Shown here one piece after another: positions 1-8,952 of a stretch of 64,000 bases of DNA. Position numbers and translations under genes: made by a program. The notes beneath the pieces were generated by a model. It searched no databases. It was given only the letters and a program-made list of their open reading frames with translations, and had not been told where the DNA came from. This stretch comes from Piscirickettsiaceae bacterium (lineage in GTDB: Bacteria > Pseudomonadota > Gammaproteobacteria > Nitrosococcales > Methylophagaceae). Location of the stretch: NCBI GenBank assembly GCA_013215805.1, contig JABSQM010000014.1:248001-312000 (forward strand), read 5' to 3'. Each line of letters opens with the position of its first letter. The first letter of the stretch is position 1.

Positions 1-149
1 TAATAAATAGCGATATGAAAAATCCTATACAAGCTAGCTTCAATTTGATATTTCAGGAGCCATCAGTAAGTAGTATTATCATTGGTACTATGAATGCTGC
101 CCATATGAAGGATAATGTGAAAAAAGCTATGTGCGCCTTGAAAAAATAA
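1..149 (+). CDS. C-terminal end of an aldo/keto reductase (5' part lies outside the window)
   Basis: A frame open from base 3 ends at TAA 147-149 and gives 48 residues. The stretch EPSVSSIIIGTMNAAHMKDN matches the last strand and helix of aldo/keto reductases, where a VSSVIVG-type segment contacts the cofactor and is followed by a helix of the form xxxHxxxNV. The catalytic Tyr/Lys/His region is outside the window, so neither substrate nor integrity of the gene can be judged. The AKR call rests on one motif, but its position right before the stop is where the family has it. Confidence 0.6.
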   Translation, partial: INSDMKNPIQASFNLIFQEPSVSSIIIGTMNAAHMKDNVKKAMCALKK

Positions 150-1528
150 TAATTTATCACTGATGATATATTTTTACCACCCTGCACCCCAAAAAATTAA
201 TGTAATTATTCTTTGACAAAAAGTAATAATATTTTATCAAATTCATTCAACATTTTTATATTATATGTTTATTTAAAGAGTATATGCTGAAAGAACGAAA
301 AATATAATCATGAATCACAAGCAAATTAATCTGTAAAATTAGCATATAAACTATATATTGAATAGAACATGTATATTTCCAAAACTCTCCCTGTCTAAAA
401 TTCATAAAAATTAAAATAGAAAGAGAACTATACTGTGCTAAGCAGGCACAAATGGACTAATTGAGATAATGGAAAATAATAAACGTAAAATAAATGTTGA
501 GTGAACTTCATAATAAAGAACAAAATACGCAAAAAATCTAAATATACCTTTGACCTTGAAAATTAATAGAGAGTATTGTGAAACTAGTTGAATTCCCAAC
601 AACACAAAACTTATTTCAAGTAGCAATAATTAATAAAGTCTAATGAAAACAATAGAAGCATTATAAGCTTTAGACACCTATATGCATCAAGTTTCAAAGA
701 TTCTTCAAAAAATTGAAGTTTCGGAAAATTCATGAATATTTTAATGTATAATTCAAATTATATTATATTTATAAAAATATTGTAAAGATAATCAAAAAGT
801 TTAGTGAAATTATGTGAAATCAAAATCAAAAGACAATATCATGAAATATATAAATGGAGATATTATAAAGTGTAATTAAAAATAAATATGATTGTAATAT
901 TTTTATTTAAAAATTCTCAAACTCTTAGACATATCATTGATGCAATTTATTTTTTAATTTTATCAAAAATTGATAAAAATATTAAAATCTATGCTTTGAA
1001 ATATTTTTAAAGACAATAACATATCACCTCCTCATTATATTATTATAAAAAATAATGAAGACTATACTGTATTATACAATAACTTAAAATATTAAAAATA
1101 TAATAGACTAAATTAGTCATAATAAAAAGTTTTTATTTAAAAATGAATACCACCAACCAACTTAGATGCTTTTTGCCATATACGAAAATAAGACAGATAT
1201 TATTTATTTTACAAATGCCCATAAGCCGAATAGCCAAAATAATTATAAATCTGTTGAAATTAAAAATACCGGCATGACTCTTGATGATTACAAAAATAAA
1301 AAAGAGAGGGGTAATAATGATTGTTCAAAAGATGGAAAGCTCTGATAGTAGTAGATTGTAATTTATCATTAATCTAGCACAAAAATATACTTTATTGTCG
1401 TCTGAGCACAATTACTAAAATTGATCATGATATCGCCACGTCCTTCTTAATAATATTGAAATTTATAGAATAAATAGTGAAATATTTCAAATCCCTTTAA
1501 ATTACAAAGTAGTTATAGAGATATTTTG
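150..1528. other. Long AT-rich spacer without recognisable genes
   Basis: About 1.4 kb between the aldo/keto reductase end and the 3' end of hldE. Only short frames occur; their translations are low-complexity Ile/Leu/Phe/Lys strings expected from AT-rich DNA. A 44-codon frame at 1143-1277 has no recognisable motif. I see no tRNA-like cloverleaf. It is best read as eroded DNA from one or more lost genes. Confidence 0.6.
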
Positions 1529-2977
1529 TTATTTATACTTACCAGTTATTTTATCAATAATCATTGTAGTGGAACAATTAGATATCATTCCCATTACTAT
1601 AACTTGACCGCCATAACCCTCAACAATATCCCAGCCTATTACATTTTCCTTATCGTAGTCACCACCTTTTACTAATATATCAGGTTTTATTTTACGTAAT
1701 AAATATTCGGGAGTGTCTCCCTTAAAAGGAATAACCCAGTCAACTGCACCTAATGCGGCCAATACAGCTAATCTCCTCTCGGTTGTATTTATCGGTCGGC
1801 CGACACCTTTTAATTTAGCAACAGATTCATCGGTATTAATAGCAACGATCAATCGATCACCTAAAGCTCTGGCTTGCTGTAAGTAGCTAACATGTCCAGC
1901 ATGCAATATATCAAAACAACCATTGGTGAACACAATTTTTTCACCACGTTGTTTCGCATATTTGGTTTCTATTCTTAATTCCTTTAAGGTAACGATATTA
2001 GTAAAATCATGATTAGTATGGTTCCCACTTTGGTAGAGTTGATATTCAGCCTGCAATTCATGTTCACGGACCGTTGCCATACCCAGTTTACTAACTGAAA
2101 TACTGGCAGCCACATTGGCCATTGTTACGGCTTGTTGTAAGCTTCTACCAGAGGCCAATGCAGCTGCAATTGTTGAAATGACAGTGTCGCCTGCACCTGT
2201 GACATCGAATACCTCTTTAGCGATAGCTGGTAAATGAAACTTTGGTCGATCCTTTGTGATTAGAGACATACCATGCTCACTACGAGTTATAAGCAGCGCC
2301 TTAACATTTAATAATTCAATTAAATTTTGGGCCTTTGTCAGTAAATCTACCTCAGACTTAATCTCACCAACGATTGCCTCAAATTCTGTCATATTGGGTG
2401 TAATGAGATCTGCTCCATTATATTTCATGAAGTCTGGCCCTTTGGGGTCAACTAATACCGGAACATTATGTTGTTTTGCTAAATTTATCCAGTGCTGTGG
2501 ATTAGACAAAGTACCTTTATTATAATCAGAAAGAATAATTATTGATGTATTAGATATTATTGGCTCTATAAGTGATTTCAATGCTTCCCACTCATTATTA
2601 TCAAACCGTTGCTCAAAATCCATGCGTAATAATTGTTGCTGATTACCAATAACTCGTTGTTTAACTATTGTGTCATTATTTAAGGTCTGATGAATAGCAC
2701 ATCTAATACCCACTTCATTCAACTGCTGTTGCAAGGTATTAGCCGCATGATCCTGACCGGTTATACCTCCTATGTGGCATCTCACACCTAAAGAGGCAAT
2801 ATTCATTGCCACATTCGCAGCACCACCAGGCACATATTTTATATATTCAATATTAACTATTGGAACTGGAGCTTCAGGTGAGATACGATTAGCTCTACCA
2901 TAATAAAAGGTATCTAATATCAAATCACCAATGATCAGGACGTGCACACTAGAAAATTTAAAGAATTTATTTTTCAT
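1529..2977 (-). CDS. hldE: Bifunctional heptose 7-phosphate kinase / heptose 1-phosphate adenylyltransferase HldE
   Basis: 482 residues, the normal length of the fused enzyme. Residues 1 to about 320 form a PfkB/ribokinase domain with the VTGAGDTVIS signature carrying the catalytic Asp. Residues from about 344 form a cytidylyltransferase-like domain starting FTNGCFDILHAGHV, with the HxGH nucleotide-binding motif. The protein phosphorylates D-glycero-D-manno-heptose 7-phosphate at C1 and later transfers AMP to the heptose 1-phosphate, making ADP-heptose for the LPS inner core in the cytoplasm. It is transcribed after waaC, 21 bases downstream of its stop, so substrate synthesis and transfer genes are paired. 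Both domains look intact, which implies the cell still builds a heptose-containing LPS. Confidence 0.95.
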   Translation of the reverse strand: MKNKFFKFSSVHVLIIGDLILDTFYYGRANRISPEAPVPIVNIEYIKYVPGGAANVAMNIASLGVRCHIGGITGQDHAANTLQQQLNEVGIRCAIHQTLNNDTIVKQRVIGNQQQLLRMDFEQRFDNNEWEALKSLIEPIISNTSIIILSDYNKGTLSNPQHWINLAKQHNVPVLVDPKGPDFMKYNGADLITPNMTEFEAIVGEIKSEVDLLTKAQNLIELLNVKALLITRSEHGMSLITKDRPKFHLPAIAKEVFDVTGAGDTVISTIAAALASGRSLQQAVTMANVAASISVSKLGMATVREHELQAEYQLYQSGNHTNHDFTNIVTLKELRIETKYAKQRGEKIVFTNGCFDILHAGHVSYLQQARALGDRLIVAINTDESVAKLKGVGRPINTTERRLAVLAALGAVDWVIPFKGDTPEYLLRKIKPDILVKGGDYDKENVIGWDIVEGYGGQVIVMGMISNCSTTMIIDKITGKYK

Positions 2978-2998
2978 AATAGGTTCTCATTTTAGAAC

Positions 2999-4057
2999 TT
3001 AATTGAGTATAAGAGGGTATGTTATCTTTGTCAGATACGGGTTTAATTTATCCCAAATTGATTCAACATTTATATTCGCCATACATACTGGCTCATCATT
3101 TTTAGAGCTCCTTAATGGACAGATACGTTTATAACATGGGGAGCATGCTAAATTACTAAGGATATACTGTTGATTATTTCCATGTGTGCCAATCAATTGG
3201 ACATCTGTTGCACCATAAATAGTCACCATAGGAACATTAGACACTGCTGCAACATGAGCTAAGCCAGTATCGCTGCATAAGGCGCCTTGAGAGTTTTGAA
3301 TTAATGCAGCAATATGATTTAACGAAAGTTTAGGTAAAGCATAGGCTTTATCACTGGCTCTGGCAATTTCTTGAGCACGTTGGTATTCCTCATCATTTCC
3401 ACACGGTAATAATACCGAGTACCCCCGTCCAACCACTTTATTAATGAGATATCGCCATGATGATAATGGCAATAATTTAGTAGCCCAACTAGCATTATGA
3501 ACAAATAATAAATAATACTTTGGTAACTCAAAGCCTAATTCTGGCAAGGGATAATTTTTTAAACTTACTCCATAATGAGCAAAGGTGGATGGTTTAATAT
3601 AGTTCAAAATTTTGGCCATTAATTCACGTAACCGTTCAATAGAATGCTGTCCTAGTTTAACTTGATATTTATATTTATAGGCCCAATAAGAAAATTTTTC
3701 TCTGCAGTTATTTTTATCAAAGCCATGAACATGACCTTTACGTAGTGATGAAACTAAGGCACTTTTCAGATTACTTTGTAGATCTATAATTACATCATAA
3801 TTATTGCTATTAAGATCACGATAAAAATTATATAAATATCCCTCATTCCACGCTAGCAGCAGTTGTTTGCGCCATTGACGGTTAGCAGTTTTGATTACTC
3901 GACGCACATTAGGGTGCCATAAGGGAATATCGGCAAACGCCTCATCAACAACCCAATCAAATTCTATATCAGGAAATACGGTTGCAGCATCAGTTAATGA
4001 TGGCAAGGCATGTATTAAATCCCCCATTGATGTTAGTTTGATTATAAGTATGTGTAT
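2999..4057 (-). CDS. waaC: LPS heptosyltransferase I WaaC, apparent ATA start codon
   Basis: Glycosyltransferase family 9; adds the first heptose to Kdo2-lipid A at the inner membrane, using ADP-heptose from HldE. The first in-frame ATG (4027) gives 342 residues beginning MGDLIHALPSL, which lacks the first beta strand. Upstream in the same frame are codons reading IHILIIKLTS, exactly the missing strand (family form MRVLIVKTSSMGD). The best Shine-Dalgarno, AAAAGGAG (4074-4067), is 9 bases upstream of an ATA codon at 4057-4055. Starting there gives 352 residues and places the catalytic Asp at position 13, as in E. coli WaaC. An in-frame TGA lies two codons further up, so no ATG/GTG/TTG start other than the internal one is available. 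The C-terminal half carries the GALCSDTGLAHVAA nucleotide-sugar site. Confidence 0.85.
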   Translation of the reverse strand: MHILIIKLTSMGDLIHALPSLTDAATVFPDIEFDWVVDEAFADIPLWHPNVRRVIKTANRQWRKQLLLAWNEGYLYNFYRDLNSNNYDVIIDLQSNLKSALVSSLRKGHVHGFDKNNCREKFSYWAYKYKYQVKLGQHSIERLRELMAKILNYIKPSTFAHYGVSLKNYPLPELGFELPKYYLLFVHNASWATKLLPLSSWRYLINKVVGRGYSVLLPCGNDEEYQRAQEIARASDKAYALPKLSLNHIAALIQNSQGALCSDTGLAHVAAVSNVPMVTIYGATDVQLIGTHGNNQQYILSNLACSPCYKRICPLRSSKNDEPVCMANINVESIWDKLNPYLTKITYPLILN

Positions 4058-4066
4058 GACAAATCA

Positions 4067-4074
4067 CTCCTTTT
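4067..4074 (-). promoter_or_regulatory. Shine-Dalgarno of waaC pointing at an ATA codon
   Basis: The reverse strand reads AAAAGGAGTG here, the only strong ribosome-binding site near the waaC start. It is 9 bases from ATA 4057-4055 but about 39 bases from the first ATG at 4027, so it supports initiation at the ATA codon rather than at the ATG. Confidence 0.6.
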
Positions 4075-4215
4075 GTTCTCCGCTATGTATTTATATTTTA
4101 GATGCTTTCCGCTCATATCATATTTATTGTAGTGTAATCAGATAGCTACGTCCTGACATAGTATCTATGCAATAAAATACACACATATTATCCTCTTATA
4201 AATTATATAATTTAT

Positions 4216-5151
4216 TTAGCACAATGGATTATCACGGTGCTGTAGGAGTATTTTCAGGAAGGCATTTGGGTCCTTAATTTGAGTTAACGCACCTTTGCGT
4301 GGAAAAAATGTGTCTTGCAAACGAGAAAACCAAAAACGTGAAGCCGCAATTCTTAATACTAAATTCCATTTTTCTTGCTCATTTTTGGTTAGCGGCCTTT
4401 GTCCTGAATAAGCAGCCATTAATACTTGGTAACGTGTCCGTCCTATTAAACCTGTTTCATCAACACACCAATCATTTACCATAACAGCCAAATCATAGAG
4501 CAGATATTCATCACAGGCATGATAAAAATCAATTATTCCCCTCAGCTCGTTGCCTTCAAATAGGGCATTGTCACGAAACAAATCTGAATGAGTGAGCCCC
4601 AATGGTAAAGATAGATTTCGGTATTCTGATTGCAATCTTAGCTCATCTTTTAAAATACTGGAGGTTTGATCGTCAAGTAAAGGTGACAATACATTAGCTA
4701 CTTGATGGCACCATGATAGACCACGCTCATTAACACGATGTAGATGGAAATCTTGAGCAATGATATGCATTTGTCCCAATACATTACCAATAGCTGAACA
4801 TTGCTCTAATGTCGTAACAGAATTAATGCTTCGACCAGATAAGCGTAAAACCAGAATAGCTGGTTTGCCACATAGATTTTTCACATAATTACCACGTATA
4901 TCTGTCATAGGCTGTGCAGAAGGGATATCATGTTGATAAAAAAAAGCCATGACATCTATAAAATATAGTAACTCGTTGAATCCATGTTTTTCAAATAAAG
5001 TCAATACAAATCTACCTTGGTCTGTTGTAACAAAATAATTTGTATTTTCTATGCCATGATAGATACCTTCATAAGATAATAAATTACCTACTGAATAATC
5101 ATCTAAAAATGAAATTAATAATTTACGTTTTATTTCAGTGTATACTGACAT
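4216..5151 (-). CDS. thrB: Homoserine kinase ThrB (APH-fold type)
   Basis: 311 residues, full length for the aminoglycoside-phosphotransferase-like homoserine kinases of beta and gammaproteobacteria. The N-terminus (SVYTEIKRK... GIENTNYFVTTDQGRFVLTL) is characteristic. The catalytic loop LTHSDLFRDNALF holds Asp and Asn of the kinase active site, and GIIDFYHA carries the metal-binding Asp equivalent to the DFG position. The enzyme phosphorylates L-homoserine with ATP for threonine synthesis. It is divergent from polA, the usual neighbour in betaproteobacteria. Other threonine genes (hom, thrC) are not in the window. Confidence 0.93.
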   Translation of the reverse strand: MSVYTEIKRKLLISFLDDYSVGNLLSYEGIYHGIENTNYFVTTDQGRFVLTLFEKHGFNELLYFIDVMAFFYQHDIPSAQPMTDIRGNYVKNLCGKPAILVLRLSGRSINSVTTLEQCSAIGNVLGQMHIIAQDFHLHRVNERGLSWCHQVANVLSPLLDDQTSSILKDELRLQSEYRNLSLPLGLTHSDLFRDNALFEGNELRGIIDFYHACDEYLLYDLAVMVNDWCVDETGLIGRTRYQVLMAAYSGQRPLTKNEQEKWNLVLRIAASRFWFSRLQDTFFPRKGALTQIKDPNAFLKILLQHRDNPLC

Positions 5152-5570
5152 TAAAAATATCCATATCCATTAAGTGCTTATCACCAGGATCTAATTTCAC
5201 CGATAATGCAAAGTGTGTACTACATCTCGTTAATTTTAAATATACATTACTATTATCATAATTTTATTACATAAATCATAATGGCAGCTAGTAATAGCAA
5301 CGGTGTTTTTTACTCATATGAAATATGTTGCTGGAAAGATATTTTTAATTATGTAATACCTATTTTCATTAATCACGTCTTAACTAAATCATTATTAATA
5401 ATAATAAATGCTTTGTATATGAATAAACCACACAAATATTAAACGACGAATACGTATACAATTACAATATCTAAAAAATAATTTGTACTAGATTCAAGTT
5501 TACATAAAGATACAATCTCTTGCTACAATAATTAAAAATTATTACTTATGATACATGCCGATAAACAACC
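5152..5570. other. Divergent thrB/polA spacer
   Basis: 419 bases between two divergent starts. It should hold both promoters. A possible sigma70 pair for polA is TTTACA and TACAAT just upstream of 5571, but with a 19-base spacer it is weak. No gene is visible; the small DUF2782 gene often found here in relatives is not recognisable. Confidence 0.4.
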
Positions 5571-6455
5571 ATGACTAAAACTCCGCCTTCCATACTTGTT
5601 GATGGCTCTTATTACCTTTATCGTGCTTTCCACGCGATGTCTAAGGCCGATTTACGAAATGCAGATGGTGAACCAACGGGTGCAGTACGAGGTGTAACAT
5701 ATATGTTGAATCGTCTCAAAAAAAATTACCCTGGTAGTAATATTGCTGTAATTTTTGATAGTAAGGGTAAAACTTTTCGCAATGATATATACTCTGAATA
5801 TAAAGCACAACGCACTCCTATGCCGGAAGATTTACGTTTTCAGATTCAGCCTATCTATGAGATTATTCAAGCTATGGGTTTGTCATTTCTATCTATTGCA
5901 GGAGTGGAGGCCGATGATGTTATAGGAACTTTGGCACATCAATTGACCAATCAAATAGATGCTGAGGTTGTGATTAGTACAGGAGATAAAGATATGGCTC
6001 AATTGGTCAATCGTCATATAACTTTAGTAAACACCATGACAGGAGGCATGATGGACATTAAGGGCGTACAGGATAAATTTGGCCTTCCTCCTGAATTAAT
6101 TGTCGACTATCTGGCTTTAATGGGCGACAAAGTGGATAACATCCCTGGCGTGCCAAGAATTGGAAAAAAAACGGCGTTATATCTTCTGCAAAATTTTAGC
6201 GGTTTGAATATAATCTATGAAAATCTAGAATTGATAAGTTCATTAGGCTTGCGTGGTGCAAAAAAAATACCTGAACAGCTTGCTAAAAATAAACATTTAG
6301 CAGAATTAAGTTATATCTTGGCAACAATTAAATGTGATGTAATATTAAATTTACCATTAGACAAACTTATTAATGGCCATCAGAATAAAGAAGAGCTCAT
6401 TCATTTATTCAGCAAGATGAATTTTGAGGATTTAGTACTGAAACTATCCCCATGA
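5571..6455 (+). CDS. polA: DNA polymerase I reduced to its 5'-3' exonuclease (FEN) domain
   Basis: 294 residues against about 900 for full PolA. The protein has the FEN active-site motifs: ILVDGSYYLYRAFHA, GVEADDVIGTLA, STGDKDMAQLV and GDKVDNIPGVPRIGKKTA (helix-hairpin-helix with acidic residues), then ends MNFEDLVLKLSP. The proofreading and polymerase domains are absent and only 259 bases separate its stop from dapF, so they were deleted rather than frameshifted. Such a protein can still remove RNA primers and flaps in Okazaki fragment maturation, while gap filling would need another polymerase. Exonuclease-only PolA is known from reduced insect symbionts such as Buchnera. Confidence 0.93.
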   Translation: MTKTPPSILVDGSYYLYRAFHAMSKADLRNADGEPTGAVRGVTYMLNRLKKNYPGSNIAVIFDSKGKTFRNDIYSEYKAQRTPMPEDLRFQIQPIYEIIQAMGLSFLSIAGVEADDVIGTLAHQLTNQIDAEVVISTGDKDMAQLVNRHITLVNTMTGGMMDIKGVQDKFGLPPELIVDYLALMGDKVDNIPGVPRIGKKTALYLLQNFSGLNIIYENLELISSLGLRGAKKIPEQLAKNKHLAELSYILATIKCDVILNLPLDKLINGHQNKEELIHLFSKMNFEDLVLKLSP

Positions 6456-6714
6456 AAAATATAGATATATGGATATGCATATTTTTGTATTCAAATTAAT
6501 AAATAAAATTTAAATTTGTCATATCGATCATAGATATAGGTATAAAGATTAGTTACGCTCTTGTAATATATTATACTATGAGTATCTTACATTAAGTGGC
6601 AAGTTACCTATGGTAGCCTTAGTCTTGGCCATATAGATTGAAAGATCTCATTTTAAGCTCTCTATACCTGACATAAGAAAAAACTGCATATATTAACAAT
6701 ACCTCATTCTATTT

Positions 6715-7578
6715 TCATTTATTATTAATAACGGTGTTAAATAGCAAATCCCACGAAAATTCTCCATCAAATACATGCATTGCTGGCCCGGTCATCCATA
6801 CTGACGATAAATCATCAGGCCACGTAATTAATAATTCCCCGCCAGGAAGTTCAACCTTTACCTCTCTTGCCAATAAATTTCTCTTAATACCGCTTACTAC
6901 AGCAGCACAAGCACCTGTTCCACAGGCTTTAGTTTCACCAACACCACGTTCGTAGACTCTAAGCATAATATGTTCAGGACTTATAATTTGCATGAAACCA
7001 GCATTTACACGTGCTGGAAAATAACTATGGCCCTCTATCAATGGACCTATGCTTTCCACTACGGTCGATTCAATGTTTTCCACTATCATAACTGCGTGAG
7101 GATTACCTATTGATAAGGCACTGACTTCCACCGATTCATTATTATCTAATGGTAATAGATATGTTAATGAGACTTTATCAGCATAAAATGGAACTTTATT
7201 TGGATCAAAGCAGGGCAATCCCATATCAACCTTAACCTTATTGCCGTCTTGTAACATGGGATGAATTACACCTGATAAAGTTTCTACTGATATCGTATTA
7301 GTATACGACATAATCTTATCTCTGATGAATATGGCAAAGCAACGGATGCCATTCCCACATTGTTCAACTTCTCTACCATCCGCATTGAATATTCTATATC
7401 GAAAGTCGACACCCGGCACCCTAGCCTTCTCCACGAGTAATAATTGATCACATCCAATACCAAAATGGCGATTCGTCAAAGATTGTATCTGTTTGATTGT
7501 CAAATTAATCCTTTGATTGATAGCATCAATCACAATGAAATCATTGCCAAGACCATGCATCTTGGTAAATTTTATCAT
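6715..7578 (-). CDS. dapF: Diaminopimelate epimerase DapF
   Basis: 287 residues from the ATG at 7578 (MIKFTKMHGLGNDFIVID, the family start); the frame continues upstream but that part overlaps lysA and is not conserved. The two catalytic cysteines sit in EQCGNGIRCFA and ETKACGTGACAAV. DapF converts LL- to meso-diaminopimelate in the cytoplasm, supplying both peptidoglycan and lysine. It starts 4 bases after the lysA stop, so lptM-lysA-dapF form one operon, the arrangement of many proteobacteria. Confidence 0.95.
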   Translation of the reverse strand: MIKFTKMHGLGNDFIVIDAINQRINLTIKQIQSLTNRHFGIGCDQLLLVEKARVPGVDFRYRIFNADGREVEQCGNGIRCFAIFIRDKIMSYTNTISVETLSGVIHPMLQDGNKVKVDMGLPCFDPNKVPFYADKVSLTYLLPLDNNESVEVSALSIGNPHAVMIVENIESTVVESIGPLIEGHSYFPARVNAGFMQIISPEHIMLRVYERGVGETKACGTGACAAVVSGIKRNLLAREVKVELPGGELLITWPDDLSSVWMTGPAMHVFDGEFSWDLLFNTVINNK

Positions 7579-7582
7579 AGCA

Positions 7583-8833
7583 TTATGCCGGCAACAATTG
7601 TTCGTTCTCATACAAAGATTCCACCGTTTCTCTCGCTCGGATTGGATATGCCCGATCATTGTCAACCATTACTTCAACAACTCTAGGCCGAGAATTGTAA
7701 TTCGAACTCATGGCAAACCCATAAGCACCAGAAGAACGTATTGCCAACAAATCACAGGTTTTAAGCGCTAATAAACGATCCTTCCCTAAAAAATCACTTG
7801 TTTCGCATATAGGGCCAACAATATCATATGTCTCCATCTGGGCTGTTTGATCCTGAATAACTGGCTGAATTTCTTGCCATGATTGGTATAAAGCTGGACG
7901 TAATAAATCATTCATTGCAGCATCAACTATTGCTATATGTCGTTCTTTAATTCGTTTGATATATTCTACCTTCGTGACTAAAATTCCTGCATTACCTGCA
8001 ATTGCTCGTCCGGGTTCCAGCAAAACTTCTAGGTTCAGACCATTGAATAATTTTCGTAAAGTCGTGGCATATTCTGCTGGTGTCGGCGGCATTTCATCCT
8101 TATAGTTGATTCCTAAACCGCCGCCAATATCAAGATGATTTAACTGAATACCATTTTCTGCAAGCTTATCTATAAGCACTAAAATCTTTGTTGATGCATC
8201 AACGAAGGGAGAGATGGAAGTTAGTTGAGAGCCGATATGGTAATCAATACCTACAACATTCAGATTAGTCATTGAATGTGCCTGAGCGTATACTAACTCA
8301 GCATCCGTAATAGCGATGCCAAATTTATTTTCTTTTAATCCTGTAGAGATATAGGGATGAGTCTGTGGGTCGATATCAGGATTGACTCGAATAGAAATCG
8401 CTGCGATTAATGACATTTCAGCTGCAATTTGATTGATTCTTTCTAACTCTTGAATAGACTCAACATTGAAACAACGAATGTTATGTTCTAAAGCATATTT
8501 AATTTCTACAACTGTTTTTCCAGAGCCTGAAAATACGGTACGATCTGCACGGCCACCAGCAACAAGGACACGAGCAAGCTCACCTGCAGACACTATGTCA
8601 AAGCCAGAGCCAAGCTTTGCTAAAACATTCAATACGGCAATGTTTGAATTAGCTTTTACTGCATAACAAACACTATGATGTTGACCAGAAAAAGCTTGAT
8701 CAAAAGCATGCCAGTGACGTTCTAATGCAGCACGTGAATAAATATATGCTGGTGTACCAAATTCTGCCGAAATATCAGAAACAGCAACGTTTTCAGCAAA
8801 TAAACGCCCTGATCTATAACAGAAATGATCCAT
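7583..8833 (-). CDS. lysA: Diaminopimelate decarboxylase LysA
   Basis: 416 residues, full length. A fold-III PLP enzyme: the PLP lysine is in CYAVKANSN, the glycine-rich phosphate loop in LDIGGGLGI, and the substrate Cys/Glu region in GPICETSDFLG. It decarboxylates meso-diaminopimelate to lysine, the last step. It lies between lptM (8 bases upstream) and dapF (4 bases downstream). Its PLP cofactor could be made by the pdxST pair about 2 kb away. Confidence 0.95.
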   Translation of the reverse strand: MDHFCYRSGRLFAENVAVSDISAEFGTPAYIYSRAALERHWHAFDQAFSGQHHSVCYAVKANSNIAVLNVLAKLGSGFDIVSAGELARVLVAGGRADRTVFSGSGKTVVEIKYALEHNIRCFNVESIQELERINQIAAEMSLIAAISIRVNPDIDPQTHPYISTGLKENKFGIAITDAELVYAQAHSMTNLNVVGIDYHIGSQLTSISPFVDASTKILVLIDKLAENGIQLNHLDIGGGLGINYKDEMPPTPAEYATTLRKLFNGLNLEVLLEPGRAIAGNAGILVTKVEYIKRIKERHIAIVDAAMNDLLRPALYQSWQEIQPVIQDQTAQMETYDIVGPICETSDFLGKDRLLALKTCDLLAIRSSGAYGFAMSSNYNSRPRVVEVMVDNDRAYPIRARETVESLYENEQLLPA

Positions 8834-8841
8834 GTTTATTT

Positions 8842-8952
8842 CTAACCTATCAATGTCCTGCTTGCTATCAGGTATAAATTTCCTTTATGACCGCAAGCAG
8901 TTAAAATAGTCAATATAAATAACACCAGTATAAAGTATTTACGACTCGTCAT
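8842..8952 (-). CDS. lptM: Very short LptM (YifL-type) lipoprotein
   Basis: A 36-residue frame just upstream of lysA. It has a basic start (MTSRKY), a hydrophobic stretch and the lipobox LTAC with Cys at residue 20, followed by GHKGNLY, matching the conserved CGxKGxLY of LptM/YifL, whose gene precedes lysA in many proteobacteria. LptM is an outer-membrane lipoprotein reported to assist maturation of the LptD LPS translocon. Position, lipobox and the GxKGxLY motif together make the call, although the tail after the motif is only nine residues. It fits the retained LPS genes hldE and waaC. Confidence 0.8.
   Translation of the reverse strand: MTSRKYFILVLFILTILTACGHKGNLYLIASRTLIG

Noticed and set aside
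438-626. 62-codon open frame on the reverse strand
   Set aside because: Low-complexity Ile/Leu/Phe/Ser translation typical of AT-rich DNA; no motif, no ribosome-binding site, no operon partner.
1143-1277. 44-codon forward frame in the first spacer
   Set aside because: No recognisable motif; composition like random AT-rich sequence.
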